Made by a program: the position numbers and the translations under genes. A stretch of 64,000 bases of DNA from Traorella massiliensis (GTDB taxonomy: Bacteria; Bacillota_I; Bacilli_A; Erysipelotrichales; Erysipelotrichaceae), in NCBI RefSeq assembly GCF_900104665.1, contig NZ_LT629969.1:1038917-1102916 (forward strand), in the 5' to 3' direction. Shown here piece by piece: positions 43,840 to 53,954 of the stretch. Numbering within the stretch: position 1 is the first letter of the stretch; every line of letters begins with the position of its first letter. Below the pieces are notes generated by a model. It did not search any database, was not told where the DNA came from, and saw nothing but the letters and a program-made list of their open reading frames with translations.

Positions 43840-44144
43840 AAGCACGCCTCTTCCTTGATCAGATGAAAAAGTCCTGACATAGCAAATATCACCCGATGAT
43901 GCTGATTTAATCCTCTTAGGACTAATTCACACTGGTTCGCTGCACATTGTTTGTAGCGAGCAAGAACAAATCCAATACCTGTACTATCTACAAAGCTCAC
44001 TTCACTAAAGTCCAGAATGACCTTTGCCGGATGCACCGAATCAATTAAGCGAATACATTCTTCCTTGATCAGTGAAATCTGATAATCATCTACATCTTCA
44101 TTCAAATAAAAAGTCAACACATCTTTTTTCTTTTCAACGCGCAT
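43836..44144 (-). CDS. spoIIAA: Anti-anti-sigma factor SpoIIAA
   Basis: 102-residue STAS protein that frees SigF by binding SpoIIAB. The phosphorylated Ser lies in SFVDSTGIGFVLARYK near residue 58. AAAGGAATGAG precedes the ATG. It is dephosphorylated by SpoIIE, which is not in this window. Order spoIIAA-spoIIAB-sigF is conserved. Confidence 0.95.
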   Translation of the reverse strand: MRVEKKKDVLTFYLNEDVDDYQISLIKEECIRLIDSVHPAKVILDFSEVSFVDSTGIGFVLARYKQCAANQCELVLRGLNQHHRVIFAMSGLFHLIKEEACL

Positions 44145-44206
44145 AACTCATTCCTTTCAAACATAGTTTATCACGTTCTAAAGCTTGTGTGGGAACTTGC
44201 GACAAA

Positions 44207-45343
44207 CTAAGTCAAAACTCGCCAAAAAGACATCTGAAAATAATCTAAAAACTGCATCTTTGATACACTTTGTGCTACCCCGACATCGACGATGCTTTCA
44301 CTTTGATCATCATAAATGATCTTCACTTCTCCGATTTTTTCATGAGCTTCTAAAGGTAAATCAAAACGTGTCTGTGTAAAAGTTTGCGACGCTACAGTTA
44401 CTTTTTCATCTTTATTTAAAATAACACCTACATCATTTAAATAAACCAGATCCACTTCATGAGGTAATCCCACTTCAAAATAATGACTTTGATATATATC
44501 ATTCATCTTAAAAATTGGCTGATATATAATTTTTGAAAACCCCACATTGATCATTTCCATCACTTCGACATTCCGTGTTTTTGAATCGGGTTCTTTCATG
44601 ACCACACCAATCAAACGTAAGTCATTCTTTCTAGCCGTAACCGTAATACAGCTCAAAGCCTCTTGTGTAAATCCTGTTTTCAGACCATCAACACCCTCTA
44701 CATGTTTGACTAGTTTATTTGTATTTACAAGCCAGAATGGATTGGTATCTTCACGGATATACGCATCATAAGTAGATGTAATAGATAGAAGATCATCTTT
44801 TCCTACTTCAATCAGTTTTTTCGCAATCAAAGCCATATCCTTAGCACTAGAATAATGATTTTCATCATGCAAGCCGGTCGTATTTTCAAAATTGGTATTC
44901 ACTAAATTTAATTCTTTACTTTTTTCATTCATTTTTGAAACAAATTCAGACACGCTTCCGCTAATTCTCTCAGCGATCGCCACCATCGCATCATTCGCAC
45001 TAGAAATACAAACGGCTTTTAAAAGATCATGAACATTCATCTGTTCATTTGGCTGTAGAAACACCTGGCTTCCTCCCATGCTTGCTGCATTTTCAGAAAT
45101 GCTCAGCACCTCATCTAATTTTAAAGAGCCATCATTCAGTGCTTCATAAACAAGAATCAGACTCATCATTTTAGTCATGCTGGCAGGAAAAAGCTTTTCT
45201 TCACCATTTTTATCATAAAGAACCTTACCTGTAGTTGCTTCAATCAAATAAGCACTCTGTGCATGAACTGTCAGATCTTCTTCAGCACGAATATTTTGCG
45301 AAAAACAAAAAAAGCATAAAAACAAGATAAATACTTTTTTCAT
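44207..45343 (-). CDS. dacF: D-alanyl-D-alanine carboxypeptidase DacF
   Basis: 378-residue S11 penicillin-binding protein with a signal peptide (1-20). Motifs are SMTK in FPASMTKMMSL, SAN in ISSANDAMVAIA and KTG in DGLKTGFT. A C-terminal PBP5-like domain and an amphipathic tail follow. It lies directly upstream of spoIIAA, as dacF does in Bacillus. About 100 nt upstream, AGGAAATTT with ATAGAAA after 12 nt resembles a SigH promoter, which would suit spoIIA control but is weak evidence. Confidence 0.93.
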   Translation of the reverse strand: MKKVFILFLCFFCFSQNIRAEEDLTVHAQSAYLIEATTGKVLYDKNGEEKLFPASMTKMMSLILVYEALNDGSLKLDEVLSISENAASMGGSQVFLQPNEQMNVHDLLKAVCISSANDAMVAIAERISGSVSEFVSKMNEKSKELNLVNTNFENTTGLHDENHYSSAKDMALIAKKLIEVGKDDLLSITSTYDAYIREDTNPFWLVNTNKLVKHVEGVDGLKTGFTQEALSCITVTARKNDLRLIGVVMKEPDSKTRNVEVMEMINVGFSKIIYQPIFKMNDIYQSHYFEVGLPHEVDLVYLNDVGVILNKDEKVTVASQTFTQTRFDLPLEAHEKIGEVKIIYDDQSESIVDVGVAQSVSKMQFLDYFQMSFWRVLT

Positions 45344-45461
45344 AAACCACCTCATCCTATTTTATGAAAGGATGTCAGCTTTTTAGAATTGAATTGTTCA
45401 AAGTCTCACTATTTTTTAAAATCATCTTTCTATCAATCAAAAATGAAATTTCCTAATATAT

Positions 45462-45484
45462 AAAAAAAGATGTTTTTGAACATC
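45462..45484 (-). terminator. Terminator of the 45.5 kb membrane protein gene
   Basis: GATGTT, short loop, AACATC, followed by seven T on the minus strand. Confidence 0.8.
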
Positions 45485-45506
45485 CATTTTTATTTGAATA
45501 ATCAGA

Positions 45507-46004
45507 TTAGTCATCCATTGAATATCGATTTCTTATCAGAAACAGAAAGATAACACGTAATATACCTAAGCTTAAGACACTCAGAACAGTCAGGATATCA
45601 CCATATCGATCACTTGCTTTTTTAAATATTTTATGTGAAAGAACACAGTCTAAAATAAAACCAATGAGCAGTAATAGAAGAAAGACTACAAATAAAGCAG
45701 CATGAAAGTTTTGACCATGGTAAAAGTAAATGCCAAGAAAAATTACTAGAAGATTATTTAAAGCAAGTAAAATTCCAATTTTTTTTGAATGAGCAGCTTC
45801 TCCTAGCAGATATTTATTATAAAAAGGGATCCATACTTGCCAATATTTAGAATTATCATCATTTTTATAAATTCCCATCAATGCAAGACTTTCAAATATA
45901 TAAATGAATAATAAGTATGCAATGATAATAAGAAATATCGCAACAAAGAAATAAAAGATTGCCGATAAAAAACTAATTAGGATAAGAACGCTTATACCAC
46001 CCAT
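45507..46004 (-). CDS. Uncharacterised membrane protein
   Basis: 165 residues with about four membrane segments (8-38, 80-97, 104-126, 140-157) and a loop with YWQVWIPFYNKYLLGEAA between the first two. That WxPFYNxY pattern recurs in small Firmicute membrane proteins, but I cannot name a function. The start is ATG 46004, after AGAGGTGAT. It lies between add and the dacF terminator region. Confidence 0.7.
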   Translation of the reverse strand: MGGISVLILISFLSAIFYFFVAIFLIIIAYLLFIYIFESLALMGIYKNDDNSKYWQVWIPFYNKYLLGEAAHSKKIGILLALNNLLVIFLGIYFYHGQNFHAALFVVFLLLLLIGFILDCVLSHKIFKKASDRYGDILTVLSVLSLGILRVIFLFLIRNRYSMDD

Positions 46005-46056
46005 AAGATCACCTCTGATGTAAAAATTATAACACAATGTTAAAAGAAAAGCATTC

Positions 46057-47058
46057 TCATGAAGATAATGCTTTTTCTAATTCTTTGATGATTTTTTCTT
46101 TGTGTTGGCAAAAAGAAGCTCTGGCTGCATTAAGGTTTACTTGAATAAGATCTTTTTCAGTAAAACCAAATTCTTTTTGAAGAAGATCATATTCACTTTG
46201 TAAAGTAACATTACAAAGCAATGGATCATCAGTATTAATTGTAACAACTGCTCCCTGATCCATCATTTCTCTTACTGGGTGATGCGTTAAATCAACACAA
46301 CGAGAAAGAATATTACTTGTAACACTTATTTCTAAAGGAATTTGACGAGCAATCATTTCCTTTGCGACATCTGGATCATTCCAGCCGTGGATACCATGTC
46401 CAATTCGATTAGCATGCATGCTCATAGCTGTTCGTACAGCTTCTGCAGGACATACTTCACCGGCATGAATAGTTATGTTGATACCTTCTTGATAAGCTTT
46501 CTCAAACAGATAACGAAAAGACTCAGTAGGCTTAGCACCTTCAGCTCCTGCTAGATCAATTCCTACAACACCTTTGTCTTTATAAGCAATAGCTGTATTT
46601 AGCGTATCCATGTTGGCATCATCATTATCTGCATCCTCCCCATAATTCATCATACATACGATAATGCCGACAATCATATCCGGATGAATTAACATGACTT
46701 TGTTCACACCTCTCAAAACAGTTTCTACAGCCTGATTTTGAGTCATCTGCAAGATATGCTGCTGAGGTGCAAAACGAATTTCCGCTAAGCGAATTCCCTG
46801 CTCATACATAGAAAGAGCGAGTGAGTACGCAGCCTCTTCAAGATTTTCAGGAGTCTGAAGAAGAGCTGTGATTTGATCAAAACGTTTTAGGCATTCACTC
46901 AAAGGCATAGCTTCAGTAATTATGATTTGATTCTTCCAGGTTATCTCATCAACAGTTTTATCGATCACACCTTCTTTAAGAGCAAGCTTATAAAATGTAG
47001 AAGATGGCAGTGCTCCATCAAGATGACAATGAAGTTCGACTCTAGGATAAAAACTCAT
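46057..47058 (-). CDS. add: Adenosine deaminase
   Basis: Zinc enzyme deaminating adenosine and deoxyadenosine to inosine forms, 333 residues. Zinc and active-site motifs are ELHCHLDGALP (His-x-His), ITIHAGE, NRIGHG and TINTDDPLL. The start is ATG 47058, with AGGA seven bases upstream. It lies just after pdp, forming a nucleoside salvage pair. Confidence 0.95.
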   Translation of the reverse strand: MSFYPRVELHCHLDGALPSSTFYKLALKEGVIDKTVDEITWKNQIIITEAMPLSECLKRFDQITALLQTPENLEEAAYSLALSMYEQGIRLAEIRFAPQQHILQMTQNQAVETVLRGVNKVMLIHPDMIVGIIVCMMNYGEDADNDDANMDTLNTAIAYKDKGVVGIDLAGAEGAKPTESFRYLFEKAYQEGINITIHAGEVCPAEAVRTAMSMHANRIGHGIHGWNDPDVAKEMIARQIPLEISVTSNILSRCVDLTHHPVREMMDQGAVVTINTDDPLLCNVTLQSEYDLLQKEFGFTEKDLIQVNLNAARASFCQHKEKIIKELEKALSS

Positions 47059-47066
47059 GATCATTC

Positions 47067-48368
47067 CTATTCAATGACTTTATAGATCAAAGGTGCTTTT
47101 TCTACTTTATCAACACTCATTTCAAAGCAATCATAGAAATTCTTGATCCAGTCCTCATTTAACTCAGAATCGGTATGAATGGTAGCTAAAGAATCTCCTG
47201 CCTTAACATAATCGCCATCTTTTTTATGAAGAACGATTCCTACAGCATGATTGATCGTATCTTCTTTGACTGCTCTTCCAGCACCGATCTGCATTGCCAA
47301 TGTACCAAGCTCTAATGCTTTAAGACGTTTCACATAACCTTCTTTTCTAGCTTGAATTTCAATTTGCATCTTTGCCTTAGGTAAAAGTTCCGGATGAAGA
47401 ATTTGTTCAGGATTACCACCCTGTGCCTTTACCATTTCTACAAGTTTATTAAGGGCAGCACCATTATCAATATTTTTCTGAAGCATTTCACGAGCTTTTT
47501 GCTCACTTTTTGCTAGTTTGCCTTGCATCAGCATGATAGCACCCGCATTCATACATAATTCCTTAAAATCTTCAGGACCCTCATTTTTCAAAGTAGCAAT
47601 CGCTTCTTCTACTTCTAAAGCATTCCCAATAGCATTTCCTAAAGGCTGATCCATACTAGAAATCATAGCTCGGGTATCTTTGTTTAATTTTTTACCAATT
47701 GAAATCATCGTACGGGCTAATTTCTCAGCATCTTCAGGTGTTTTCATAAAAGCCCCATCTCCAAATTTCACATCTAAAAGAATCGTATCTGATCCACTTG
47801 CCAGTTTCTTTGACATGATACTTGAAGCAATAAGTGGAATTGAATCAACAGTCGCTGTCACATCACGTAAGCTATATAATTTTTTATCAGCAGGTACTAA
47901 CTGTTTGGTTTGGCCAATGATTGCTAAACCGATCTCATTGACCTGTTTTTTAAACTGTTCTTCATCTAAAGCTACCTGAAAGCCTTCAATTGATTCTACT
48001 TTATCCAAAGTGCCGCCAGTATGTCCTAAACCACGTCCGCTCATTTTCGCAACTTTCAAACCGCAGGCTGCTACCATCGGGGCTAATGAAAGTGATGTTT
48101 TATCACCAACACCGCCTGTTGAATGCTTATCTGCTTTAATACCTGCAATATCGCTTAAATCGATCATCTCACCGCTATGCATCATTTCATCACATAACCA
48201 GGCAATTTCATCATCATTCATTCCTTGATAATAAATTGCCATACATAAAGCACTCACCTGATAATCAGGAATGCTTCCATCTACATAACCTCTGATCCAG
48301 AAAGAAATTTCTTCCTGGGTTAACGCATACCCATCTCTTTTTTTCTCAATAATATCTACAAAACGCAT
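47067..48368 (-). CDS. pdp: Pyrimidine-nucleoside phosphorylase
   Basis: 433-residue enzyme of the thymidine/pyrimidine nucleoside phosphorylase family; phosphorolyses uridine, thymidine and deoxyuridine. The signature KADKHSTGGVGDKTSLSLAP binds phosphate near residues 79-98. The domain order (helical, alpha/beta, C-terminal lid) is complete. It lies 2 nt after folA. deoC at 5.7 kb would take the deoxyribose phosphate onward. Confidence 0.95.
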   Translation of the reverse strand: MRFVDIIEKKRDGYALTQEEISFWIRGYVDGSIPDYQVSALCMAIYYQGMNDDEIAWLCDEMMHSGEMIDLSDIAGIKADKHSTGGVGDKTSLSLAPMVAACGLKVAKMSGRGLGHTGGTLDKVESIEGFQVALDEEQFKKQVNEIGLAIIGQTKQLVPADKKLYSLRDVTATVDSIPLIASSIMSKKLASGSDTILLDVKFGDGAFMKTPEDAEKLARTMISIGKKLNKDTRAMISSMDQPLGNAIGNALEVEEAIATLKNEGPEDFKELCMNAGAIMLMQGKLAKSEQKAREMLQKNIDNGAALNKLVEMVKAQGGNPEQILHPELLPKAKMQIEIQARKEGYVKRLKALELGTLAMQIGAGRAVKEDTINHAVGIVLHKKDGDYVKAGDSLATIHTDSELNEDWIKNFYDCFEMSVDKVEKAPLIYKVIE

Positions 48369-48370
48369 CT

Positions 48371-48844
48371 TTACGCTTCCTTTCTTTGCAGTGTTACAAC
48401 ACTGAATTGTTCATGCTGCTGAATATTTACAGTTTCAAATTCATTCTCATCAAATTCAGGAAAATATGTATCTCCTTCATATTCCTGATCAATGATACTA
48501 ATGACCATTTTATCGACATAAGGTAATGCTTCTTTATAAACTTGTGCGCCACCAATGACCACTAATTCTTTATCATTATTTTTATATAGATCAATCACTT
48601 CTTTTATATCATGAACGATCTTGACAGATGCATCATGATACTCATAATTTCCTCGAGTCAGCACATAATGAAAGCGATGTGGTAAAGGCTTTTTAAAGCC
48701 TTCAAAAGTCTTCCGTCCAACAAGCAGATCCTTATTTATCGTATATTCACGAAAATGTTTGAGATCTTCCTTGATATTCCATGGCATCCAACCGTTTTTA
48801 CCAATCAAATGATTGACATCATAAGCAACGATAAGCGAAATCAT
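48371..48844 (-). CDS. folA: Dihydrofolate reductase
   Basis: 157-residue DHFR reducing dihydrofolate to tetrahydrofolate. [22 protein letters not shown] is the typical N-terminus, and [11 protein letters not shown] and [12 protein letters not shown] are later family segments. The start is ATG 48844, after AAGGTGAG and overlapping the thyA stop by ATGA. Coupling with thyA is sensible because ThyA makes dihydrofolate. Confidence 0.96.
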   Translation of the reverse strand: MISLIVAYDVNHLIGKNGWMPWNIKEDLKHFREYTINKDLLVGRKTFEGFKKPLPHRFHYVLTRGNYEYHDASVKIVHDIKEVIDLYKNNDKELVVIGGAQVYKEALPYVDKMVISIIDQEYEGDTYFPEFDENEFETVNIQQHEQFSVVTLQRKEA

Positions 48845-49713
48845 ACGCTCACCTTCCCTCTGATCGCAGGCCATGGATCATAATCAACGATCTTAAAATC
48901 ATCATATGTAAAATCATAAATACTTTTCACATCCGGATTCATGATCAGCTTTGGAAGTTTTCTTGGTTCTCTTGAAAGCTGGGTATTAATTTGTTCAAAG
49001 TGATCGCTATAAATATGCACATCACCAAAAGTATGTATAAATTCCTTCGCTTCATAACCGCAAACTTGCGCAATCATATGTGTCAAAAGTGCATATGAAG
49101 CAATATTAAACGGTACTCCTAAGAACACATCTGCACTTCGCTGATACAACTGGCAGGACAAATATTTTTTATCAGAAGAAACATAAAACTGCATAAAGGC
49201 ATGACAAGGAGGAAGTGCCATATCTTTGATCTGAGCTGGATTCCAGGCACTAATGATATGTCTTCTTGAAAAAGGATCATTTTTTAAATCATGAATCAGA
49301 TTCTCTAACTGATCTACTCCAAAAAAATTACGCCACTGATGTCCATAAACAGGTCCAAGTTCCCCATATTTTTTTGCGAAATCATCATCATTTCTGATTT
49401 TTTCAATAAATTCATCTATGGTTTCGTTTTGATAATCCTTAGACTTTTTATACTTTTCATATGGCCATTCATTCCAGATACGCACATTGTTTTTGACTAG
49501 TGGCTGAATATTTGTACTGCCGCTGATAAACCATAAAAGTTCTAAAGCGATACCCTTAAAAAATACTTTTTTGGTTGTTAATAAAGGAAAACCTTCACGC
49601 AGGTCGATACGCATCTGATAACCAAAACAAGATTTCGTTCCTGTCTGAGTACGATCCATCCTCATTTCGCCATTTTCCATGATATGTCTGCATAAATCCA
49701 GATATTGTTTCAT
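48841..49713 (-). CDS. thyA: Thymidylate synthase
   Basis: 290-residue enzyme converting dUMP to dTMP. The active-site Cys lies in [12 protein letters not shown], with [19 protein letters not shown] following. The start is ATG 49713, with GGGAGGA upstream and ATGA overlap with the pseudouridine synthase gene. The frame open to 49761 is inside that gene and is ignored. Confidence 0.97.
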   Translation of the reverse strand: MKQYLDLCRHIMENGEMRMDRTQTGTKSCFGYQMRIDLREGFPLLTTKKVFFKGIALELLWFISGSTNIQPLVKNNVRIWNEWPYEKYKKSKDYQNETIDEFIEKIRNDDDFAKKYGELGPVYGHQWRNFFGVDQLENLIHDLKNDPFSRRHIISAWNPAQIKDMALPPCHAFMQFYVSSDKKYLSCQLYQRSADVFLGVPFNIASYALLTHMIAQVCGYEAKEFIHTFGDVHIYSDHFEQINTQLSREPRKLPKLIMNPDVKSIYDFTYDDFKIVDYDPWPAIRGKVSV

Positions 49714-50408
49714 AACTGTCCTCCCAATTCTACTATTTCTTCTTTTGTTAAGCTTCGCCATTCTCCAGGTCTTAATTTTTCATCTAATTTTAGAGAACCA
49801 AACTGTACTCTTTTTAAATAAGTTACTTCATTGCCGACATAATGAAGCATTCGCTTGACCTGATGAAATTTACCTTCCTGAATCGTTAAATAAATTTCAT
49901 CCACACCAATACGTTCAACTTTTCCCGGCTGATAAGTTTCATCTTTTAATTTTATGACATCCTCAAGAGAGGCAATCATTTCTGTAGTGACTTCTTTTTC
50001 ACATTTCACATAATACTTCTTATCAACATGATATTTTAAAGAAAGCAGACGATGTGCCAAAGCTCCATCATTACTGATCAAAAGCAATCCTTCCGTATCT
50101 TTATCTAACCTTCCTACCGGAAATACATCATCTTTTAATGGAATATCAAAACACTCTAAAACAGTCTTATCTTTTCGATCAGTGGTTGCGCTAACGACCC
50201 CTTGGGGTTTATTCAACATATAATAAACATATTTCTGATAGATAACTTCTTCATCATCTAATAATATAATGTCTATATTTTCATCAACTTTCAGATCATC
50301 TTTTTTTACGATAACGCCATTCACTTTTATTCTAGACTTACGTATAAGCTCTTTGACTTCTTTACGTGTTCCTATATTGGCATGTACAAGATATTTATCC
50401 AGTCTCAT
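49710..50408 (-). CDS. Pseudouridine synthase, RsuA type
   Basis: 232-residue RsuA family pseudouridine synthase with an S4 domain (1-60) and catalytic GRLDKDTEG near 101-109. A second paralogue, the RluB type, is at 10.7 kb. In Bacillus the ytzG gene of this family also follows ytgP, as here. The 16S target is probable but not proven. It is coupled by ATGA on both sides. Confidence 0.9.
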   Translation of the reverse strand: MRLDKYLVHANIGTRKEVKELIRKSRIKVNGVIVKKDDLKVDENIDIILLDDEEVIYQKYVYYMLNKPQGVVSATTDRKDKTVLECFDIPLKDDVFPVGRLDKDTEGLLLISNDGALAHRLLSLKYHVDKKYYVKCEKEVTTEMIASLEDVIKLKDETYQPGKVERIGVDEIYLTIQEGKFHQVKRMLHYVGNEVTYLKRVQFGSLKLDEKLRPGEWRSLTKEEIVELGGQL

Positions 50409-52093
50409 CTTCTTTTCAGCTTTCTTAAAATCATTTTTAAATCAATATGGAAGAGTTGTTGCGGCAGCTGGAAAAAGTATGTCAGAACCACATAAACACC
50501 TAAAACGATCATTCCTTCCAATACAAGAAGCGGTATCATTTCAATTCTTCCAAAACGAGTAATATCTCCAAAAATTGCATAAAGTCCCAAGTATACAAAA
50601 CTTGTCAGTAACAAACAGCAGCACATAACCAATATCTTTCGAAGCGTATAATGCCAATTGATCTTATACTGACGATTAAGATAGTAGACATCCATTACAA
50701 TAATAGTCAGATAAGAAAGTAAATTGGACATCGTAGCCCCTGCCATTCCAAAAATCTGAACACAGAAAAATAATGAAACAAACTTGACAATAGCACTCAC
50801 AGCAAGAGAAATCAATGGTTCCTTACGAAGCCGGCATGCAATCAAAAGAGAAGTAAATAATGGTGCGATCGTTCCAAAGATAGCATCAATGACTCGATAA
50901 CGCATCAAATAATTCTCATAGTCGAGCTGCTGGATCGTAGCCACTACTTGCCCCATCCCATCTGTCATTGAAAGAGTTGGATTTCCAAATAAAAGATACA
51001 TTACTTCTTTGGAAAAGAAAAACAAACAGAATGATAAAGGCAGTACGATATAAAGCACAGATTCCAATGTATCCTTAACATGCTTACAAACCTGTTTTAA
51101 ATTTTTGCTTTCCAGTGCTGTTGTAATATAAGGGATCAAGGATGCACTAAATCCGACAGCTAAAATTTGTGGTATGGCAATAATCTTTTTTGTATGCATT
51201 GCTATGATAGTACCATATATATAATTACTTAAATCAGCATTCATTCCTGTTGATTCTAGCGCCCTTGAAAAGAACATCAAATCAATCATATCTTGAGAAT
51301 ACGCTACAATTGAAGATACAAAATAAGGAATAGCAATAATGATCAATTCTCTTAGCAATAACTTAGGATTATTATTGGACAGACGTTCTTGCGTTGCTGC
51401 CAATGCTTTCATTTCTTTGGTTTCTTCTTTATCATATTTATAAATATGTAAAAGTGCGCAAATAGCTGAAACCGTCGCAGAGAAAACAGCAAAATATACA
51501 GCCCAGATCTGATCTCTATCAAAAATATAGACTGCGATTGCTCCGGCTCCCAAAAGAAAGAATACTCTTACAAGCTGTTCAAATACCTGAGAGAATGCAT
51601 AAAGCTCCATTCTTTTTAAACCTTGGTAAAATCCTCGATAACCACTTAATACAGGTACAAAAAACAAAGCAAAGGAAATAATGATCAAAACATTTTTAGT
51701 GATTTGAATATCCTCTGCACTGCTCCCTTTTGCAAGAATAAGTTCTGCCAGCTGACCACTAGTCAAAAGCACAAAACACATTCCGGCAAACCCTAAGGCC
51801 ATCATCAGCCCTAAAGAAAGTTTTTTAATCAATAAAGCTGTCTTATAATCCTTTACGTTATAATATTTTGCTACCATCGTCGCAATAGCAAAAGGAATCC
51901 CTGCTACCGATATATTTAAAAGATAAGAATATATGTTATAAGCATAACCATAGAATCGAATATTCTGGTCTCCGGCAATCATATTAAATGGAATAACATA
52001 TACTAACCCTAACACTTTAGAGAGAAAGACTCCAGCACTAGAGATCAGTCCGCCAAATATGATTGACTGCTTGCGATTTTCATTCATTGCCAT
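50405..52093 (-). CDS. MurJ/YtgP-type lipid II flippase (MVF family)
   Basis: 562-residue polytopic protein with about 14 membrane segments. Position before the RsuA-type gene matches Bacillus ytgP, the MurJ-equivalent lipid II flippase. Segment GGLISSAGVFLSKVLGLVYVIPF is typical of the family. GAGGTAG precedes the ATG at 52093. It is longer than the SpoVB-like protein at 29.4 kb, suggesting the vegetative role. Confidence 0.88.
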   Translation of the reverse strand: MAMNENRKQSIIFGGLISSAGVFLSKVLGLVYVIPFNMIAGDQNIRFYGYAYNIYSYLLNISVAGIPFAIATMVAKYYNVKDYKTALLIKKLSLGLMMALGFAGMCFVLLTSGQLAELILAKGSSAEDIQITKNVLIIISFALFFVPVLSGYRGFYQGLKRMELYAFSQVFEQLVRVFFLLGAGAIAVYIFDRDQIWAVYFAVFSATVSAICALLHIYKYDKEETKEMKALAATQERLSNNNPKLLLRELIIIAIPYFVSSIVAYSQDMIDLMFFSRALESTGMNADLSNYIYGTIIAMHTKKIIAIPQILAVGFSASLIPYITTALESKNLKQVCKHVKDTLESVLYIVLPLSFCLFFFSKEVMYLLFGNPTLSMTDGMGQVVATIQQLDYENYLMRYRVIDAIFGTIAPLFTSLLIACRLRKEPLISLAVSAIVKFVSLFFCVQIFGMAGATMSNLLSYLTIIVMDVYYLNRQYKINWHYTLRKILVMCCCLLLTSFVYLGLYAIFGDITRFGRIEMIPLLVLEGMIVLGVYVVLTYFFQLPQQLFHIDLKMILRKLKRR

Positions 52094-52607
52094 CTACTAC
52101 CTCTTCACCTACAAAATCATCATAATTTGCATTAATAATAAAATATACATAATTGTCTGTCTGATTTTTATCTTTGTAAACAACAAGACAATTCAATACA
52201 AATGCTTTTTCACTGCTAATACCGCTGATACCCATTCCTTCATAATATCCTTTTTCTACATTTACCTGATTAGGTATCATATTATATACCGTATCTTCAA
52301 ATATACCAATACTTGGAGCTACTTGAGTTTCATTAATTTCTTCGAGATTCGCCCCGATCATTTGAACATTGCTCATAGCAACTCTTGGATTAGATATTTT
52401 GACAGTATAAGTATAACCTTCTTCAGTCTGTTCCATCTGAAAGTCCCAGTCAAACGGTATATTTGTGGAAATCTGCTTTGAATTGTCAATTAGCAGCTCC
52501 ATAAAGTTTTCATATTTTTCGTTATATTGCTGTTCACTACCGCCCATAGACTGAAAGCAGCCGCTTAGCAAAAGTGTCAAACACAATAACATTCCTATTT
52601 TTTTCAT
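52080..52607 (-). CDS. Putative lipoprotein
   Basis: 175 residues with lipobox LLSGC (lipidated Cys about residue 17). The mature part has no recognised domain. It overlaps the flippase gene by 14 nt and appears to lead that operon. It could support envelope functions, but this is only position. Confidence 0.75.
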   Translation of the reverse strand: MKKIGMLLCLTLLLSGCFQSMGGSEQQYNEKYENFMELLIDNSKQISTNIPFDWDFQMEQTEEGYTYTVKISNPRVAMSNVQMIGANLEEINETQVAPSIGIFEDTVYNMIPNQVNVEKGYYEGMGISGISSEKAFVLNCLVVYKDKNQTDNYVYFIINANYDDFVGEEVVDGNE

Positions 52608-52654
52608 GACAACACCTCGTCAACATTGTATCACAATTGCCTGCTAAATGGTAT

Positions 52655-52687
52655 AAGAAAAGATCTCTTGCTTTTTCAAGAGACCTT
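52655..52687 (-). terminator. Terminator of the DUF1540 gene
   Basis: GGTCTCTTG and CAAGAGATC form a nine-pair stem with one G-T, followed by TTTTCTTA on the minus strand. Confidence 0.8.
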
Positions 52688-52704
52688 TTCAACAGTCAAT
52701 GTTT

Positions 52705-52863
52705 CTAAGATTTTATGCGAAAGGAAACACATTCTGTTTCATGTGTACAATTGGCACTTGTACAACGATCACATCCCACACTGATTTCATGAGCATCACA
52801 GATTTTCTGGTTATTGAAAATACAGGACATGACCGAACAATTGATTTTTGTTTTCTTTTCCAT
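52705..52863 (-). CDS. DUF1540 domain protein
   Basis: 52-residue Cys-rich protein with seven cysteines: CSVMSC, ICDAHEISVGCDRC, NCTHETEC. This is the DUF1540 pattern, probably metal-binding. GGAGGAAAAAC precedes the ATG at 52863; the longer open frame is not used. Such proteins are common in spore formers, function unknown. It follows cse60. Confidence 0.82.
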   Translation of the reverse strand: MEKKTKINCSVMSCIFNNQKICDAHEISVGCDRCTSANCTHETECVSFRIKS

Positions 52864-52903
52864 TGTTTTTCCTCCATAACTAGTATGCCGTTTAAATGCA
52901 TCT

Positions 52904-53071
52904 TTATTCTTCATAGAGGATCAATACGCTAAAACAATAAATCTGTTCATCATTGTTTTTAAAACATGCATTTGAAAATTTTATATCTATGACCTTTTTA
53001 TTTTCAATAAAATCATTCACTGCTTGTGTTAAATCATTTTCATGTTGTTCATCGATACATTTTACTTTCAT
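52904..53071 (-). CDS. cse60: Sporulation protein Cse60
   Basis: 55-residue ORF with the pattern of Bacillus Cse60: MKVKCIDEQHENDL at the start and EQIYCFSVLILYEE at the end. Cse60 is a small mother-cell protein of unknown function. The ribosome binding site is weak. It fills the gap between dapA and the DUF1540 gene, in a sporulation neighbourhood. Being only 55 codons it is easily missed. Confidence 0.75.
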   Translation of the reverse strand: MKVKCIDEQHENDLTQAVNDFIENKKVIDIKFSNACFKNNDEQIYCFSVLILYEE

Positions 53072-53093
53072 AAACAAACCATATCACAACAAA

Positions 53094-53954
53094 TTAAAAT
53101 ATTTTGTCATAATTTTGATCAATCTTTGTTTTTGCTTCATAACTAATAGCAGTCATAGGCAGACGCAGTACATTTTCACATTCATTTTGTTGACTTAAAA
53201 GATATTTGATACAGATGGGATTCGACTCTAAAAAACAAAGATGAGCAAGCTTTTTAAAAAAGATATCTAATTCGCTTACATCTCTTCCCTCTTCGATTCC
53301 TTTAAAAAATTCCATCATCTTTGTAGCTGTGAAATGAGCAATCACACTTACGACCCCGCTCATACCGCTCATCATTCCTTCTAAAAGATAATCATCATTC
53401 CCGCTAAGCACCTCAAAATCTGTGGTTGCATTTAAGATTTCTTTTACCATTTCTAAGTCTTTAGAAGCCTGTTTTAAGGCTACAATATTTTTATAGTCAT
53501 TGGCTAGTTTGATAACGGTTGCTGCACTTAAGGAAACACCACATCTTGATGGTACATTATAAAGTATGATTTTCTTTTTTGTTTCTGTTGCAAGTGTTGA
53601 AAAATGTTCATATAAGCCAAATTGGGTAGGCTGATTATAATATGGTGTCACTATTAAATAACCGTCAAAGTCCATATCTTCACTTAGTTTCAATAAGCGC
53701 ATAGAATCACATGTATTACTGCTTCCTATACCAAAATAGATTTCACAGCGACGTTCGCAAAGGTGGATGACATGTTCCAATAAAGCAATCTTCTCATTTT
53801 CACTACAGGTAGGACTTTCGCCTGTTGTTCCACATACGATAAAGCCTTCTACGTTCTCATCTAAAAGGCGAAGAATGATTTTATCAAGGGCTGGATAATC
53901 AATATCATTCATGATCGTAAAAGGAGTAATAAGTGCTACATATAATTTTTTCAT
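53094..53954 (-). CDS. dapA: 4-hydroxy-tetrahydrodipicolinate synthase
   Basis: 286-residue class I aldolase condensing pyruvate with aspartate semialdehyde. CGTTGESPT and the Tyr of YYNQPTQ are present, as is the Schiff-base lysine in VALKQASKD. It overlaps dpaB by ATGA, so its product feeds dipicolinate synthase directly. This copy is probably dedicated to spore DPA; another could serve lysine or DAP. Confidence 0.94.
   Translation of the reverse strand: MKKLYVALITPFTIMNDIDYPALDKIILRLLDENVEGFIVCGTTGESPTCSENEKIALLEHVIHLCERRCEIYFGIGSSNTCDSMRLLKLSEDMDFDGYLIVTPYYNQPTQFGLYEHFSTLATETKKKIILYNVPSRCGVSLSAATVIKLANDYKNIVALKQASKDLEMVKEILNATTDFEVLSGNDDYLLEGMMSGMSGVVSVIAHFTATKMMEFFKGIEEGRDVSELDIFFKKLAHLCFLESNPICIKYLLSQQNECENVLRLPMTAISYEAKTKIDQNYDKIF

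Noticed and set aside
52059-52481. 140-codon plus-strand ORF
   Set aside because: Antisense to a lipoprotein gene with lipobox; composition typical of an AT-rich shadow frame.
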